A stretch of 64,000 bases of DNA from Planomicrobium sp. YIM 101495. GTDB lineage: Bacteria > Bacillota > Bacilli > Bacillales_A > Planococcaceae. This document shows positions 42,961-52,860 of this stretch, piece after piece. The position numbers were made by a program, and so were the translations under genes. The DNA lies in NCBI RefSeq assembly GCF_009707665.1, contig NZ_WLZW01000001.1, positions 682,001 through 746,000 of the forward strand, read 5' to 3'. The first letter of the stretch is position 1. The number at the start of each line of letters is the position of its first letter. A model generated the notes under the pieces. It ran no database searches. It was not told where the DNA came from and saw only the letters and a list, made by a program, of their open reading frames with translations.

Positions 42961-45900
42961 CTAACCCCCCTTTACAATGGACTGGATAGACATTTTCCCC
43001 GCCTGGTCCATACCAACCGCATCGCTCATCGCTCGCCCCATCTCCTGACTGTCCACCATTATCACGTTTTCGATAACGAGCTTGTCGCCAGTTCTCGGTT
43101 TCGGACTTGCTGCTTCCGTGGCATACTGCCGATCATTTCGGTATGGGGTAGCCGATTTTGCGTTTCTGACCATGCTTCCGGTTCCCAGCGCGACTTCGGG
43201 AGTTGCCCATACGTCCATTCCTGATGAGAGGGAATTCAAAGCTTCGTAAACAGCTTTCGCGTTTTCGTCGATTCCTAGTGCGATACCTGCCGGAATCATT
43301 TTCCCAATGTCGTCCCGCATCAAGCGAGATGGCGAATGAATGTCGAGAGCCGACTTAATGGTTGACTGGATGCTGTTTGCGATACGTTTGGCTGTCGACA
43401 TCAAAGATGATTCATTGGCCAGCATACCCTTTTCCAAGCCCTTAATAGCGTCGAGGCCAACCTGATGCATGCTATCAAACTCTTTTTTTGTTCCAAGGAC
43501 TATTTTTTTAATTGCGTCCGTCCATTCTCGGTTTACGACTTCAAGTTCTTTCTGTGATTCATAATTCAATTTTTTGATTTGTTGAGTAATGTCATCTTTT
43601 AGCGGCTCTAATTCCCTACTGGCTTGGCTTCTAGCGAGTCTAAACCTTGTTTCATATAAACTAGAGAACTCCTGCAATTCACTATTTGAGAGAGAGTTCA
43701 AAGCCTTTAATTCAGCAAGAGATTTCGGACCAAGCGCCTGCAGCTCTTCAAACAGCGCATCGTTATCAATACGAGTCCCTAAACTCGAAATGACTGCCGT
43801 ATACTGCGTGAGTGCGGTTACTTGAGACCGCAAGTTATCAATCAGCTTCTGCCCGGACACCTCTTCTTTCTCCGCGTATTCATCCAATAAACCGACGAAG
43901 TTCACAAGACTGCTCACACGGTTAGAATATGCCTGGTTATACTCATCGTTTAATTTCTGAGTATCGTCGACGAGTTTCTTGTCAATCTCGACAATGCGCT
44001 TCGTATAATCCTCATTCGTCTTCTCCATCTCGGACCGCATCTGCTTGACTACACTCTGGTGGTTCTGCAAAGCTTTTTCATATTCTTCGCTTCCAACTTT
44101 GGACGCGCGTTTCATCTCATTCCAGAAATGTCCTTCTTCTTTCAAATTCATTTTCCCTGCTGCTGTTTTATCTTTGACATATTTCTCAGCGATTTGGATG
44201 AGGAGTTTACTGCTTTCTTGAGCAATCTTCTCCCGTTCCTGTGCCATCTTCTCCTCAATCGTGACAATTTTCTTGTTTGCGTCTTCAGTTATTCTGCGAA
44301 TTCTAACCGTTTCATCCTTAGTCAAAGCACGCTTTGCTTTGGATGCCTTTGCCTGGATCGAGCTGATGTCTTCTTTTGATCGCTTTTCAATCGTCTTGAT
44401 TTCCGTGTTATGTTTGGCAGTGTCGTCTCTGACATCTTTGTTCATCTGTTTGATGATGCCGGCAATTGTGTCCGCCATTTTCTTCGATGTCGCGTTTACT
44501 GCCGACTGCTTGTCTTTCAGCCCTAGGTTGACCCCTTCACCTGTCTCGTTCCCGATTTTCCGAGTAACGCGAGAAGGTGAATGGATTTGAAGCGCCGACC
44601 TCATTGTTCTAGCCACACTGTTAGCCAAGGCTCTCGCTGTAGACAAGACCGCACCCTGCCCTGCGCGTAATCCGGAGTTCATGCCCGACATCGCTTCCCG
44701 ACCAATTTGACTGAACTGCGCGGGAGTGTTGTTGAAAGGACTCAGCAGGTCTTTTGATAACGTCTTCATGACGCTGACTTGTTGCGGTGCTCCAGTTTTC
44801 AAGCGTTCGAGCATCTGGCTCATGGATTTCTGAGCAATCCCCGGGAGTTTATCGAGTGACTTTTCAATTTTTTTGATTTCTGCATCATAATCTCGAGCCA
44901 ACTTCTTCATCGTCTCGATTTGCAGACGACCGCTTTCTTTCAACTTATCTAGCACATTTTTCATGGCTTTTTGTGTGACTACTGGCAATTTATCAAGAGA
45001 TTTCTCAATCTGCTTGATGGCATCGTCGTAGTTCCGGGTAATATCGCCAAAGTTTTTGCTTGATTCATTTTGGACAGATTGGAACATTTTTTGAATCGCT
45101 TGGATGACCTTCGCCGTCCCATCATTAATGCCGAGAGCAAGACCGTCTGTGACATCTCCACCGATTGCCTTGAATACACGGGAAGGACTATGACTGTCTA
45201 ATGCAGCCTTTGCGGCCTTCGTCGTTTCGTCAGCCATTTTCTTGGAAGAATTCGTCGCGTCTTTGATGCCTTCGTCGATACCGCTCGCAAATCCGGACGT
45301 TACATCACCGCCAATGCCAGGAAAATCTGCTGCGGCAATATCTGATTTAAGCGAGCTTTCCATCCCTACAACCAAGTGACCGACCGCATCCAACACACCG
45401 GAGTCTTCGATGCCGAGCGACTTGCTAAGCGCGTCTGTGGCCACGTCACCGCCCTCAGAGAACGCCGTGCTGAGTCGTTCCAATTCCGCATCGGAAGCAT
45501 TGACAAGTGCGTTGACGTGTCCGGCCGATTCCGGACCAGCAGCTCTCAGTGTTTCGAGCAGCCCTTCATCTACGCCTCGTTCGGCGAGCGTCGCGATGTT
45601 TTCGGCCCATTCGCCGATGATCCGCTGGTTCTCTTCGAGATTTGCGGTCATTTCGCTGACGGACAGTTCCGATTTGTCAGTCAGCGTATCAAACATATCA
45701 GTCGCCGCAGCGGCGTAGTCTTCCCAGGAAGATTTCATCGATTCAACCGTCGTTTTTTGCGTTTCAGACAATTCATCGAGCATCAACTTCTGACGACCGA
45801 CATCCTGTTCCGCTGCCGCTGCGACCGCTGCAGAAGACTCGATGATTTGCTGGTCAATGGCTACGCGCTCTTCGCCGGCCAGTTTATTGGCTTCTTTGAG

Positions 45901-47811
45901 CGAGTCTTCTTGGAGTTGCAGTTCTTCAAGTGCTGTTTTGTGTTCTTTACTTTTCACGGTGCCGTCTTCTAACTTCTGGCCCCATTCTTCTCGGAGCAAA
46001 TTGATTTCTTCGAGTTGCTTCTGAATTTCAATCTGCTCTTTCATGACTTCAGTTAAGCGCTCCTGCGCCGCGTGAAGTTTTTCTTCTTCCATCATGAGGT
46101 TAACCCGGTTCTGGATTTGTTCGGAAGACGCACTCAGAGCGTTTGCTTCCTCGCCGTATGCAAGGTTGAGTCCATCCACATTCTGGTTAAGCTGTTCGAT
46201 GTAGCCGGCCAACTCTTTCTTTTCTTCACCCGTCAGTTTTTCCTTAGCGGCAAGTTCTTCCGCTCTTGCTGCAAGCTCTGAATAGGCCTGTGCGTTCGTT
46301 TCGATATGCCCCTGGTTCTTTTCGTAAGCTAGCGCATTGTCTTCCACAGAGGTCTTGAGGTTATCTGTGGCGGTCGCGAGTTCTTCTGTTTTCGCACCCA
46401 TCCGCTCGCCCTCTTCGGTCGCTGCGTTGAACCATTTTACAATGCCGACCACGCCGGCAACAAGAAGACCCACAGCTGTGATAATCAACCCGACAGGCCC
46501 CAACAAGAAACGAATTGCCGCCCCAAACGCATAGCTCGCTGTGGTTGCCACGATCGTCGCAGCCGTTTTCAGGGATATGGTTCCTGTCAATACCCCAATC
46601 GCAAATGTGCTGAGCGTAATCGCACTGGTCTGCGCGACTGTGGCTGCAGCGCCCGCCCGGTCAACGGTGGTTGCCGTGATCTGTGCCGCGACTCTTGCAT
46701 TCGTAGCGAGTGTAAGTGCCATTGTTGTTGCTCGAGCCGCTGCAATAGCTGTATTCGCCGCTGTGATGGCCGCCTGCGCTTTCGAAATGACTGTATAGGC
46801 CGCGTATGCCGCGACGAGCCCGATGATGGCCGGGGTCAATGCCTGGACAACTGGTATCGCCGCTTGAACGGCCGACACGAATACAATGACGACTGGTGCA
46901 GCTCCTTCGATGACCGAGCCCATAAATTTAAAGGCAGATCCGACTACAACTTTCAAGCTGTCCAGGTTTTGAGCAATGTTTTTTCCGGTTGTTGCCTGCG
47001 CCAGTCGGTCGAATGAGCCAATAATGTTCGCAATCCCGACCGTTACGGCGTTCTTCAAGTTTCCGAGAGACGTTGCAATACCCGCACTACCGGATGCTGC
47101 CATATCAGCGAACCCGCCTACTCCCTCGTTCAATTCGATTAATTTTGCGTTGAAATCACTGAATACGATATCACCGCTTTTCAAAGCCGCGTAGAGATCG
47201 TTTTGCGCCGAAGCTCCTGTGAATCCAAACTCTTTAGCGGTCTCTTTGAGCGCGTAGCCCATCGTCTCCTGCAAGGTACGCCAGGACATGATATCCACAG
47301 AACCTTTTGAGAGCATTTGGACGTACTGTGTGAGCCCTCGTTCTGCATCCCCTGCACTGGCCCCAGATGCCAGGAAAGCGTTATTCAGCGCTAACGCGGT
47401 ATCTGTTGCCATGTCCAGGTCACCGGTCAATACCGCTATCCTTTGCGTACTGGACACGATGCCATCGAGTGTTGTCGGCAAGCCTTGAATACCGTCTGAT
47501 AGTTTATTGATGGACTTCTGTGCCGATTCACTGCTAAAACCCATCCGTTCCATAACGGTCGGGAAAGCGTTCAGCGTATCAAACCGCGAGATTGCCCCAC
47601 CAATTGCAGATTTCAGGACGTCCATTGCCTTGGCTGCGATTGCTACAAGACCGAGAGACGTGGCTAAATTTTTGAATCCTGTGGTTGATTTCTCCACTCC
47701 CTGCCCCGCCTGAACTGCTGATGTTTCCAATTTCTTTAAGTCGTCACCGGCGCGGACAACCGTCCTGGAGTCAACTTCTACGTCAATACGAATACTTCCA
47801 TCTGATGCCAT
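42961..47811 (-). CDS. tape measure protein
   Basis: 1616 residues. N-terminal TMP domain (AVQAGQGVEKSTTGFKNLAT), membrane-spanning segments around residues 320-460 (LTPAIIGLVAAYAAYTVI, FLLGPVGLIITAVGLLVAGV), then a long coiled coil. Three repeats of a HSPSR motif unit (DSHSPSRVFKAIGGDV, IHSPSRVTRKIGNE, IHSPSRLMRDDIG) lie in the last half. By the usual 1.5 angstrom per residue the tail would be near 240 nm. Overlaps the Gp15 gene by 1 bp. Confidence 0.95.
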   Translation of the reverse strand: MASDGSIRIDVEVDSRTVVRAGDDLKKLETSAVQAGQGVEKSTTGFKNLATSLGLVAIAAKAMDVLKSAIGGAISRFDTLNAFPTVMERMGFSSESAQKSINKLSDGIQGLPTTLDGIVSSTQRIAVLTGDLDMATDTALALNNAFLASGASAGDAERGLTQYVQMLSKGSVDIMSWRTLQETMGYALKETAKEFGFTGASAQNDLYAALKSGDIVFSDFNAKLIELNEGVGGFADMAASGSAGIATSLGNLKNAVTVGIANIIGSFDRLAQATTGKNIAQNLDSLKVVVGSAFKFMGSVIEGAAPVVIVFVSAVQAAIPVVQALTPAIIGLVAAYAAYTVISKAQAAITAANTAIAAARATTMALTLATNARVAAQITATTVDRAGAAATVAQTSAITLSTFAIGVLTGTISLKTAATIVATTASYAFGAAIRFLLGPVGLIITAVGLLVAGVVGIVKWFNAATEEGERMGAKTEELATATDNLKTSVEDNALAYEKNQGHIETNAQAYSELAARAEELAAKEKLTGEEKKELAGYIEQLNQNVDGLNLAYGEEANALSASSEQIQNRVNLMMEEEKLHAAQERLTEVMKEQIEIQKQLEEINLLREEWGQKLEDGTVKSKEHKTALEELQLQEDSLKEANKLAGEERVAIDQQIIESSAAVAAAAEQDVGRQKLMLDELSETQKTTVESMKSSWEDYAAAATDMFDTLTDKSELSVSEMTANLEENQRIIGEWAENIATLAERGVDEGLLETLRAAGPESAGHVNALVNASDAELERLSTAFSEGGDVATDALSKSLGIEDSGVLDAVGHLVVGMESSLKSDIAAADFPGIGGDVTSGFASGIDEGIKDATNSSKKMADETTKAAKAALDSHSPSRVFKAIGGDVTDGLALGINDGTAKVIQAIQKMFQSVQNESSKNFGDITRNYDDAIKQIEKSLDKLPVVTQKAMKNVLDKLKESGRLQIETMKKLARDYDAEIKKIEKSLDKLPGIAQKSMSQMLERLKTGAPQQVSVMKTLSKDLLSPFNNTPAQFSQIGREAMSGMNSGLRAGQGAVLSTARALANSVARTMRSALQIHSPSRVTRKIGNETGEGVNLGLKDKQSAVNATSKKMADTIAGIIKQMNKDVRDDTAKHNTEIKTIEKRSKEDISSIQAKASKAKRALTKDETVRIRRITEDANKKIVTIEEKMAQEREKIAQESSKLLIQIAEKYVKDKTAAGKMNLKEEGHFWNEMKRASKVGSEEYEKALQNHQSVVKQMRSEMEKTNEDYTKRIVEIDKKLVDDTQKLNDEYNQAYSNRVSSLVNFVGLLDEYAEKEEVSGQKLIDNLRSQVTALTQYTAVISSLGTRIDNDALFEELQALGPKSLAELKALNSLSNSELQEFSSLYETRFRLARSQASRELEPLKDDITQQIKKLNYESQKELEVVNREWTDAIKKIVLGTKKEFDSMHQVGLDAIKGLEKGMLANESSLMSTAKRIANSIQSTIKSALDIHSPSRLMRDDIGKMIPAGIALGIDENAKAVYEALNSLSSGMDVWATPEVALGTGSMVRNAKSATPYRNDRQYATEAASPKPRTGDKLVIENVIMVDSQEMGRAMSDAVGMDQAGKMSIQSIVKGG

Positions 47812-48368
47812 TATTCTTCCACCTCCTCGCCTAGTGAGTAGGCTCTCTGCAGTTCACGCATAGTCTGTTTCGTTTCTTCGGAATCCCCTTTAGAAGGTTC
47901 CCATAGACGTATTTGGATAATGCGCTGCATTACGGTGTCACTCGGCAACCCGTTCAATAATGCCTTGAACTCATGCCAGTGTAACTTCCCCTGCTCTTTG
48001 TACAAATTTATGTTATAAGCCTGTTGAAACGAGGCGAAAATGTAGTCTGCGTCTTTATCAAAATCAATCACCTGCTGCTGCTCTTTTTGGACAGGCAGCG
48101 GATTTCCTTTTCGGTCCACTTCAATCGTATGCTTTTCATCGCTGTGGATGAACGTTTCGTAGATGTGATTCCATAGAGGAAAAATTAATTCCTGGCTGTT
48201 GGGTTCTTCAAGCAACAAAGATAAACAAACTTCCACGCGTTCGAAATCCCTAAGTGATTCATCCTCCAGCACATCGAATGCATCCAAAACATTGTCAAAT
48301 GCTAAATCAATGGCGTATACTTTGCCACCGAATTCAAATTCCGTAACCAGTGGATCATTTAAGCGCAT
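47811..48368 (-). CDS. Gp15-family tail assembly chaperone
   Basis: 185 residues with the Gp15 pattern VTEFEFGGKVYAIDLAFDNV and LHWHEFKALLNGLPSDT. It directly precedes the tape measure, the place of the second tail assembly chaperone. Confidence 0.8.
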   Translation of the reverse strand: MRLNDPLVTEFEFGGKVYAIDLAFDNVLDAFDVLEDESLRDFERVEVCLSLLLEEPNSQELIFPLWNHIYETFIHSDEKHTIEVDRKGNPLPVQKEQQQVIDFDKDADYIFASFQQAYNINLYKEQGKLHWHEFKALLNGLPSDTVMQRIIQIRLWEPSKGDSEETKQTMRELQRAYSLGEEVEE

Positions 48369-48377
48369 AGCCCCGAC

Positions 48378-48830
48378 CTACTTCTTTTTAACTTTTTTGT
48401 TCAGGTATTCCGCTTTCTTTGATTCGGTTAGTTTCGTGCGCTCGACCTCTAGTTCGACGATTCGCTCGCTGATGGCCGTGCCTACCAATTCCAGTGTCTG
48501 TTCGAGAGCCATAACATCCGGATAAGCTTTATAAACCTTCTTGAACGTACCGTCACCGAAAATGATGTCGTATTGTGCCGCAATAAACTCTTTGTTGACG
48601 TCGAACGCCGCATCCACCGTTTTGATGTCCACTTTTTCATAATCAACATCATCCGGAAAATGAATGTGCTTCGCCTTTTCCTGTGCTTCCTTCAATTTTT
48701 CCTGTGCAATCGCATCCAAGTCGAAGAATCGTCTTAGATTCTCCAGTGAGCTGTCAAACCACAATTCGATAGAACCCAGTTTCACCGGAAAACCAGTGCG
48801 TTTTATGTCAATAATCAAATCTTTTCCCAT
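48378..48830 (-). CDS. tail assembly chaperone-like protein
   Basis: 150 residues from the ATG at 48830 (GAGGATGAGC upstream). Beta N terminus (IELWFDSSLENLRRFFDL), then helices with VDAAFDVNKEFIAAQYDIIF; ends in KKVKKK. First of the two chaperone-position genes. No frameshift site was examined in detail. Confidence 0.65.
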   Translation of the reverse strand: MGKDLIIDIKRTGFPVKLGSIELWFDSSLENLRRFFDLDAIAQEKLKEAQEKAKHIHFPDDVDYEKVDIKTVDAAFDVNKEFIAAQYDIIFGDGTFKKVYKAYPDVMALEQTLELVGTAISERIVELEVERTKLTESKKAEYLNKKVKKK

Positions 48831-48851
48831 GCTCATCCTCCTCAATACAAA

Positions 48852-48882
48852 TAAAAAGATGCCCTGAATGAATCAAGGCATC
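48852..48882 (-). terminator. terminator after the major tail protein
   Basis: Minus-strand stem GATGCC / GGGCATC followed by five T. A partial terminator here is common and keeps tail tube expression above that of downstream genes. Confidence 0.75.
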
Positions 48883-48908
48883 TCACTCATATAAACTTCT
48901 CTTACTAC

Positions 48909-49361
48909 TCAGCCTTCAGGCAAAACTGTCTCTTTCGGAATGCTGTCGAAACGGATGTTGCAGCTGAATGTTTCGTAGGCGCTTGCATCTCCTGCGCCAG
49001 CTACAATAGCCGTAACCGTTGCTCGGCCTACCCACTCTTTGCGACCGTCAGCAGATACCACACGGTGCCAAACTTTCCGGCCTTCCCCAACTTTGTATTT
49101 CAAGCTGGCAATCAGCTCCTGTGCCGGATCTTCCGGATCATAATAACCTTCTGGCGTGTAAGCGCCTGCCACAGAAGTAACCGTGGTTTCCGGTGTACCA
49201 TCCCCGTCGTAAAACGCTTCATCTTCCGTTGCTTCTTGTGTATCGTCCCCGATTGTAGAGATTTGGTGAGCCAATTCTAGCCATTCCTCGCCCGGCTCCG
49301 TCTCTCCTGGTGTGTAAGGTTGTAGAAAATGTCCTCGTAATGCGTTCTTCGATTTAGCCAT
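48909..49361 (-). CDS. major tail (tube) protein
   Basis: 150 residues from the ATG at 49361 with AAGGAGG upstream. Tail-tube pattern: LRGHFLQPYTPGETEPGEEWLE, then EATEDEAFYDGDGTPETTVT and YDPEDPAQELIASLKYKVG. Polymerises into the tube around the tape measure. Confidence 0.85.
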   Translation of the reverse strand: MAKSKNALRGHFLQPYTPGETEPGEEWLELAHQISTIGDDTQEATEDEAFYDGDGTPETTVTSVAGAYTPEGYYDPEDPAQELIASLKYKVGEGRKVWHRVVSADGRKEWVGRATVTAIVAGAGDASAYETFSCNIRFDSIPKETVLPEG

Positions 49362-49761
49362 TCTTTTTTTCCTCCTTGAGTACTGTAATATTTGCTTGCA
49401 CATTCAATAAAAAAACGAACCAGTCTTGATCATCGATTTGATTGATAAAAGGCTTGCTCGTGATGACGATTCCCTCAAATTGAAAGCTGTTGTTCTGACT
49501 TTCGATTTTCTCCAGTTGTTCAAGCTCGTTCTGAATCATCCACAATGCGCTATTGATTTTATTGCTGGACTTCGACTTCATGGCGATCTCATAATTCAGC
49601 TGCTGATCCTTCGTGCCGTCCATGTACTCGATTACGGTTCGCGAGCCGGGTAAAGGGTATAGAACCAAAGATTCCGCAACACCGAGATAGCCAAGCACAC
49701 AAGTGGCAGGGAGTCCTGGTATTTCATTTATTTTGCCTTGCAATCTTTGCATAAAATCCAT
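49354..49761 (-). CDS. tail terminator / minor capsid 3-like protein
   Basis: 135 residues, starting at the ATG at 49761 that overlaps the upstream stop as TAATG. Pattern LVLYPLPGSRTVIEYMDGTK and FQFEGIVITSKPFINQID; Minor_capsid family member in the tail completion position just before the tube gene. Confidence 0.75.
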   Translation of the reverse strand: MDFMQRLQGKINEIPGLPATCVLGYLGVAESLVLYPLPGSRTVIEYMDGTKDQQLNYEIAMKSKSSNKINSALWMIQNELEQLEKIESQNNSFQFEGIVITSKPFINQIDDQDWFVFLLNVQANITVLKEEKKNG

Positions 49762-50087
49762 TACCAATCTGCCCCCTTCACAAATGCGTCAATCCAACTA
49801 CTCATGAACATGCGTTTCGCTTTGATGTCCCAGCGTGGACCAGTGCCGGGCGTCGTGTAATTCCGCATGTACATGTAAAACATTCTGGCCGCATACGGCG
49901 AAGAATAGATGATAGAAGATCCATCACTGGAGATATGCGATTCCATTCGCAAAATCCCTTCACGCATCGGGACGAAGGGGTTCATATCCATGATGGCCTG
50001 ATTCGCCATTGCGTAACGGCCTCGGTTGATCTTCGCTTGGCTCAGCTTCGCCTTTGCCGGTTCCAAGTTGATTCTCACCTGTGCCAT
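49761..50087 (-). CDS. neck protein, minor capsid 2-like
   Basis: 108 residues: basic helix (AKAKLSQAKINRGRYAMANQ), then FVPMREGILRMESHISSDGS and the WDIKAKRMFMSSW segment. An HK97 gp10-like neck or minor capsid protein. Confidence 0.75.
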   Translation of the reverse strand: MAQVRINLEPAKAKLSQAKINRGRYAMANQAIMDMNPFVPMREGILRMESHISSDGSSIIYSSPYAARMFYMYMRNYTTPGTGPRWDIKAKRMFMSSWIDAFVKGADW

Positions 50088-50428
50088 CAGATCACCTCTA
50101 TTTCAACTGAATAGAGAGTAGAACTGAAGGCTTCGTGGACTGGTACGACTTTCGTGACCGTGTGTTCAATGCCATCGAATACCAAGACGGATTGCGGTTT
50201 GAATCTCGGCACAGGAGACGTGATCCCTGCGTAGCAAAAGACAAGCGCGTTATAGATCAGTTGCTTCCCCGTGGACGTCGTTGAGTATTCAGCACCGCGG
50301 TCAATGCGGCAACGGTTAATAATTACAGGCTTGGCGTATTCAGCTTCTGACCAGTCGTTCAGGCCCACATACTCTTTATAAATAAACGAATCGACACAGA
50401 ACGCAGCTGGCGGTTTAGGGGTTACCAT
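50087..50428 (-). CDS. head closure, minor capsid 1-like
   Basis: 113 residues, beta-barrel type (DSFIYKEYVGLNDWSEAEY; QSVLVFDGIEHTVTKVVPVH). Same role class as the closure protein in the other element but no visible similarity. Confidence 0.75.
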   Translation of the reverse strand: MVTPKPPAAFCVDSFIYKEYVGLNDWSEAEYAKPVIINRCRIDRGAEYSTTSTGKQLIYNALVFCYAGITSPVPRFKPQSVLVFDGIEHTVTKVVPVHEAFSSTLYSVEIEVI

Positions 50429-50820
50429 GTACTCACCCCACTAAACGTCAAACCCGTTCCTTCAAGAAACATGAACACTTCTTCCGCCACAAGCGACTTG
50501 CTCTCGTTTTCTCCTGCCGGATTGAAGCGACTTGCGTTTGATACCCTTGTCCGACCGGCCGAGAAGCTCTGTGGTGAGCTGTTGATCCCTTCGAAGGTAG
50601 TGGTGCCCAACGCGTTGAAGTATTCAATCTGACTGCTCAACGCAAGTTTAAACTGTTTTACACGCCACGGGTTGTCCAGTGACATCGGATATCTGACATA
50701 AAACTGACTGGTCACATTGTCCAGGACCGCCGAAGCTTTCGGCAGCAACTTGATGAACTCCCCTTCAGAAAGCTCATCGCTTGTAAGCCTCTGAAACTCT
50801 TCATACGTTAGATAAGGCAT
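50422..50820 (-). CDS. head-tail connector protein
   Basis: 132 residues from the ATG at 50820 (GAGGAGGGG upstream). All-helical adaptor (EEFQRLTSDELSEGEFIKLL, then WRVKQFKLALSSQIEYFNAL), which docks beneath the portal. Confidence 0.75.
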   Translation of the reverse strand: MPYLTYEEFQRLTSDELSEGEFIKLLPKASAVLDNVTSQFYVRYPMSLDNPWRVKQFKLALSSQIEYFNALGTTTFEGINSSPQSFSAGRTRVSNASRFNPAGENESKSLVAEEVFMFLEGTGLTFSGVSTW

Positions 50821-50847
50821 GTTACCCCTCCTCAAGAAGAGGAAAGG

Positions 50848-51126
50848 TTACTCACCCTTCCCCTGCTTTTCCTTTTCTTTATCAGCTGGCGGTGCGTCCT
50901 TGCCATCCGGTGAATCTTGCTTACCCTCGCCACCTGATGGATCGCCAGGCTTATCAAGGCGCTCATAGCCGAAGTCTGCGTATTCTTTGTACGTGGCGCT
51001 CTGCGCTTTGATGTTTTTTACAACTTCGTCCGCGCGTTTGACCGTCATCTCGACGAGCTCTTCCGCTTTGACTTCACGTTTCAATTCTTTATCACGATAG
51101 TTTCGATTGAATTTGAATTCTGCCAT
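50848..51126 (-). CDS. hypothetical head protein, 92 residues
   Basis: Basic helical N-terminal half (KRADEVVKNIKAQSATYK) and a low-complexity Pro/Gly/Lys/Glu tail. Located between capsid and connector genes; perhaps a decoration or processing partner. No family. Confidence 0.6.
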   Translation of the reverse strand: MAEFKFNRNYRDKELKREVKAEELVEMTVKRADEVVKNIKAQSATYKEYADFGYERLDKPGDPSGGEGKQDSPDGKDAPPADKEKEKQGKGE

Positions 51127-51137
51127 TTAAATCACCC

Positions 51138-51971
51138 TCACCCTTCTGGAGTTGTTGCCGCACCGATGCGAACAATGCGAGACTCATCGACTAGCGCTAC
51201 TGAATAGTGTTGGTCAGCGTTGAATTTCGTCAACTTCCGGTCCATGTCTCGTCCGGTTTCTGGTAGCAACTGACGTTTCAAGTACGTTTTAAGAGCACCT
51301 GCTTTTACCGCGAACCCTGTGCCGTCTTCAATTTTTTGCGAACGGACGATTTCCCAGCCAAACAATTCCCCAAAAGCGCCGGTTACAAGGATGCGATCAC
51401 CTAATTCAGATGAGCGCGTCCATCCGTTCATTGCTTCTTTGCGGAGTTTTGCAGCGTCTTTGTAAGAAAGGAACAGAACACCTGTTGTGTCGACATTCTC
51501 GAAGTTATCCGGTGCATCTACGAACGTCGCTTCCAATGCATCAATCAAGTCCAAGTTGATCTCGTGCTCGATGGAAAGTGGCGCTGTCATTGCGGTGTCC
51601 ACAATGTCGTTATCGACTTTAGATGCGATGGACATTCTGACTTGGCGCTGTGCTTCTCCGACAGGATCCCCATATCCGGAGAGAACGGCTTCATCCGTGA
51701 GAATTACCCCAATACCTGCTTTTTGGATTGTGTATTTTGCCGAGTCCGTAGTGAGCTGTTCGTACTGGATCGGTTCGCCTTCCGCTACAATTTTAGCGTC
51801 GCCAATGTACTTGAATTTTGGCACTGTGATCGTCGAGCCTGGCTGCCCTTCTAAAGTATTATCGATTGGCGCAATTCCACTAAATTTAATCGCTTTCGGA
51901 AGCTGCGCGGAAATAATGGCAGCCATTACCTCCGGATCGATTAGGTTTTGTAATTTAGTTACTGATGGCAT
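51138..51971 (-). CDS. major capsid protein (N4-gp56-like, HK97 fold)
   Basis: 277 residues. Pattern PGSTITVPKFKYIGDAKIVA, EGEPIQYEQLTTDS and AGIGVILTDEAVLSGYGDPV, ending LVDESRIVRIG. Not similar to the SU10-type capsid of the 16.5 kb element, so the two shells are unrelated at sequence level. Confidence 0.88.
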   Translation of the reverse strand: MPSVTKLQNLIDPEVMAAIISAQLPKAIKFSGIAPIDNTLEGQPGSTITVPKFKYIGDAKIVAEGEPIQYEQLTTDSAKYTIQKAGIGVILTDEAVLSGYGDPVGEAQRQVRMSIASKVDNDIVDTAMTAPLSIEHEINLDLIDALEATFVDAPDNFENVDTTGVLFLSYKDAAKLRKEAMNGWTRSSELGDRILVTGAFGELFGWEIVRSQKIEDGTGFAVKAGALKTYLKRQLLPETGRDMDRKLTKFNADQHYSVALVDESRIVRIGAATTPEG

Positions 51972-51990
51972 GTTACATTCCTCATTTCTT

Positions 51991-52608
51991 TTATTTTGTC
52001 AGTTCGGTATACAATTCTGGATTGTTGGACTTCAATTCGCTTAATTCTTGGTAACTCATTTCCGATAGACTCTTTGTCGTATTCGTTGAGCCTCCGTTCG
52101 GATTGCCCGGCGTTACGATGTTGGGCGTGTTGGGCGGCGTTTCTTCCGTTTCGAACAGATAAGCGTCAGATTCCTTTAGTTTTGCGATCTGATCGTCCAG
52201 TCCTTTGATGGATTCGCCGTCCAGTTTGATTGTGTCCATGTCCAGCAGCGCCTTGATGGCTTTCACGTTTTTCACTTTTGCGCCGGACAAGGAGTTTTCG
52301 AGTTTGTGTTCAAAAGCCTGCGTGTTGAGCTTTTCCTCGTACTCCGCTTTCGCCGCCTCGTTCTGAGACTTCAATTCATCGATCTGGGCAGTCAACTCTT
52401 CATTGCCTTTGGCTTTTTCGCCGAGCTCCTGCAGCTGCGTGTCGCGATCCGTCAGCTGCTGCTTATAATCAGCGACCTGGCTTTCCAGTGCGTCCACTTT
52501 ATCGGCCTTTTCTTTCGTTTCATTCAGCGTTTTGCCGTGCTCGGCCATGATTTTATTGACTGCTTCGTCTTCGAGGCCTAAGCCTTTTAGAAATTCTCTG
52601 TTCATCAT
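51991..52608 (-). CDS. scaffold protein (GP20 type)
   Basis: 205 residues. Coiled coil (KEKADKVDALESQVADYKQQ, then EELTAQIDELKSQNEAAKA) with the family segment AKVKNVKAIKALLDMDTIKL. Gly/Asn-rich linker and helical C terminus. Just before the capsid gene. Confidence 0.85.
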   Translation of the reverse strand: MMNREFLKGLGLEDEAVNKIMAEHGKTLNETKEKADKVDALESQVADYKQQLTDRDTQLQELGEKAKGNEELTAQIDELKSQNEAAKAEYEEKLNTQAFEHKLENSLSGAKVKNVKAIKALLDMDTIKLDGESIKGLDDQIAKLKESDAYLFETEETPPNTPNIVTPGNPNGGSTNTTKSLSEMSYQELSELKSNNPELYTELTK

Positions 52609-52652
52609 ATCCTCCTACATTTGTTGACGCGGTAGTGTCCGCGATGGATTAG

Positions 52653-52805
52653 CTAGTTGACGCATAGCTGCGATTTATTACATAACAAAAAAGACGACAC
52701 CTCGCCGCCTTCATGATTGACCCCAATACGCCCTTTCAGGCGACAGCACCCATTGTCAATCTTCCCGTTGCTCTTAAGCCCGAGACGGCAGATGTGATGG
52801 ATCAC
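52653..52805 (-). CDS. small Cys-containing phage protein
   Basis: 50 residues from a GTG at 52805 (GGAAAGG upstream). HHICRLGLKSNGKIDNGCC, then GRIGVNHEGGEVSSF, a pattern I know from small proteins placed between minor head and scaffold genes in related phages. Frame extends further up without a better start. Confidence 0.45.
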   Translation of the reverse strand: MIHHICRLGLKSNGKIDNGCCRLKGRIGVNHEGGEVSSFLLCNKSQLCVN

Positions 52806-52860
52806 CTTAACCTTTCCGGCATATCGCCTGCTTATGGCAAAGCAAAATCCATCACCCCTT

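Noticed and set aside
42961-47811. Programmed frameshift in the tape measure or chaperone genes
   Set aside because: The two chaperone-position genes have separate ribosome sites and no clear slippery heptamer was established by eye.
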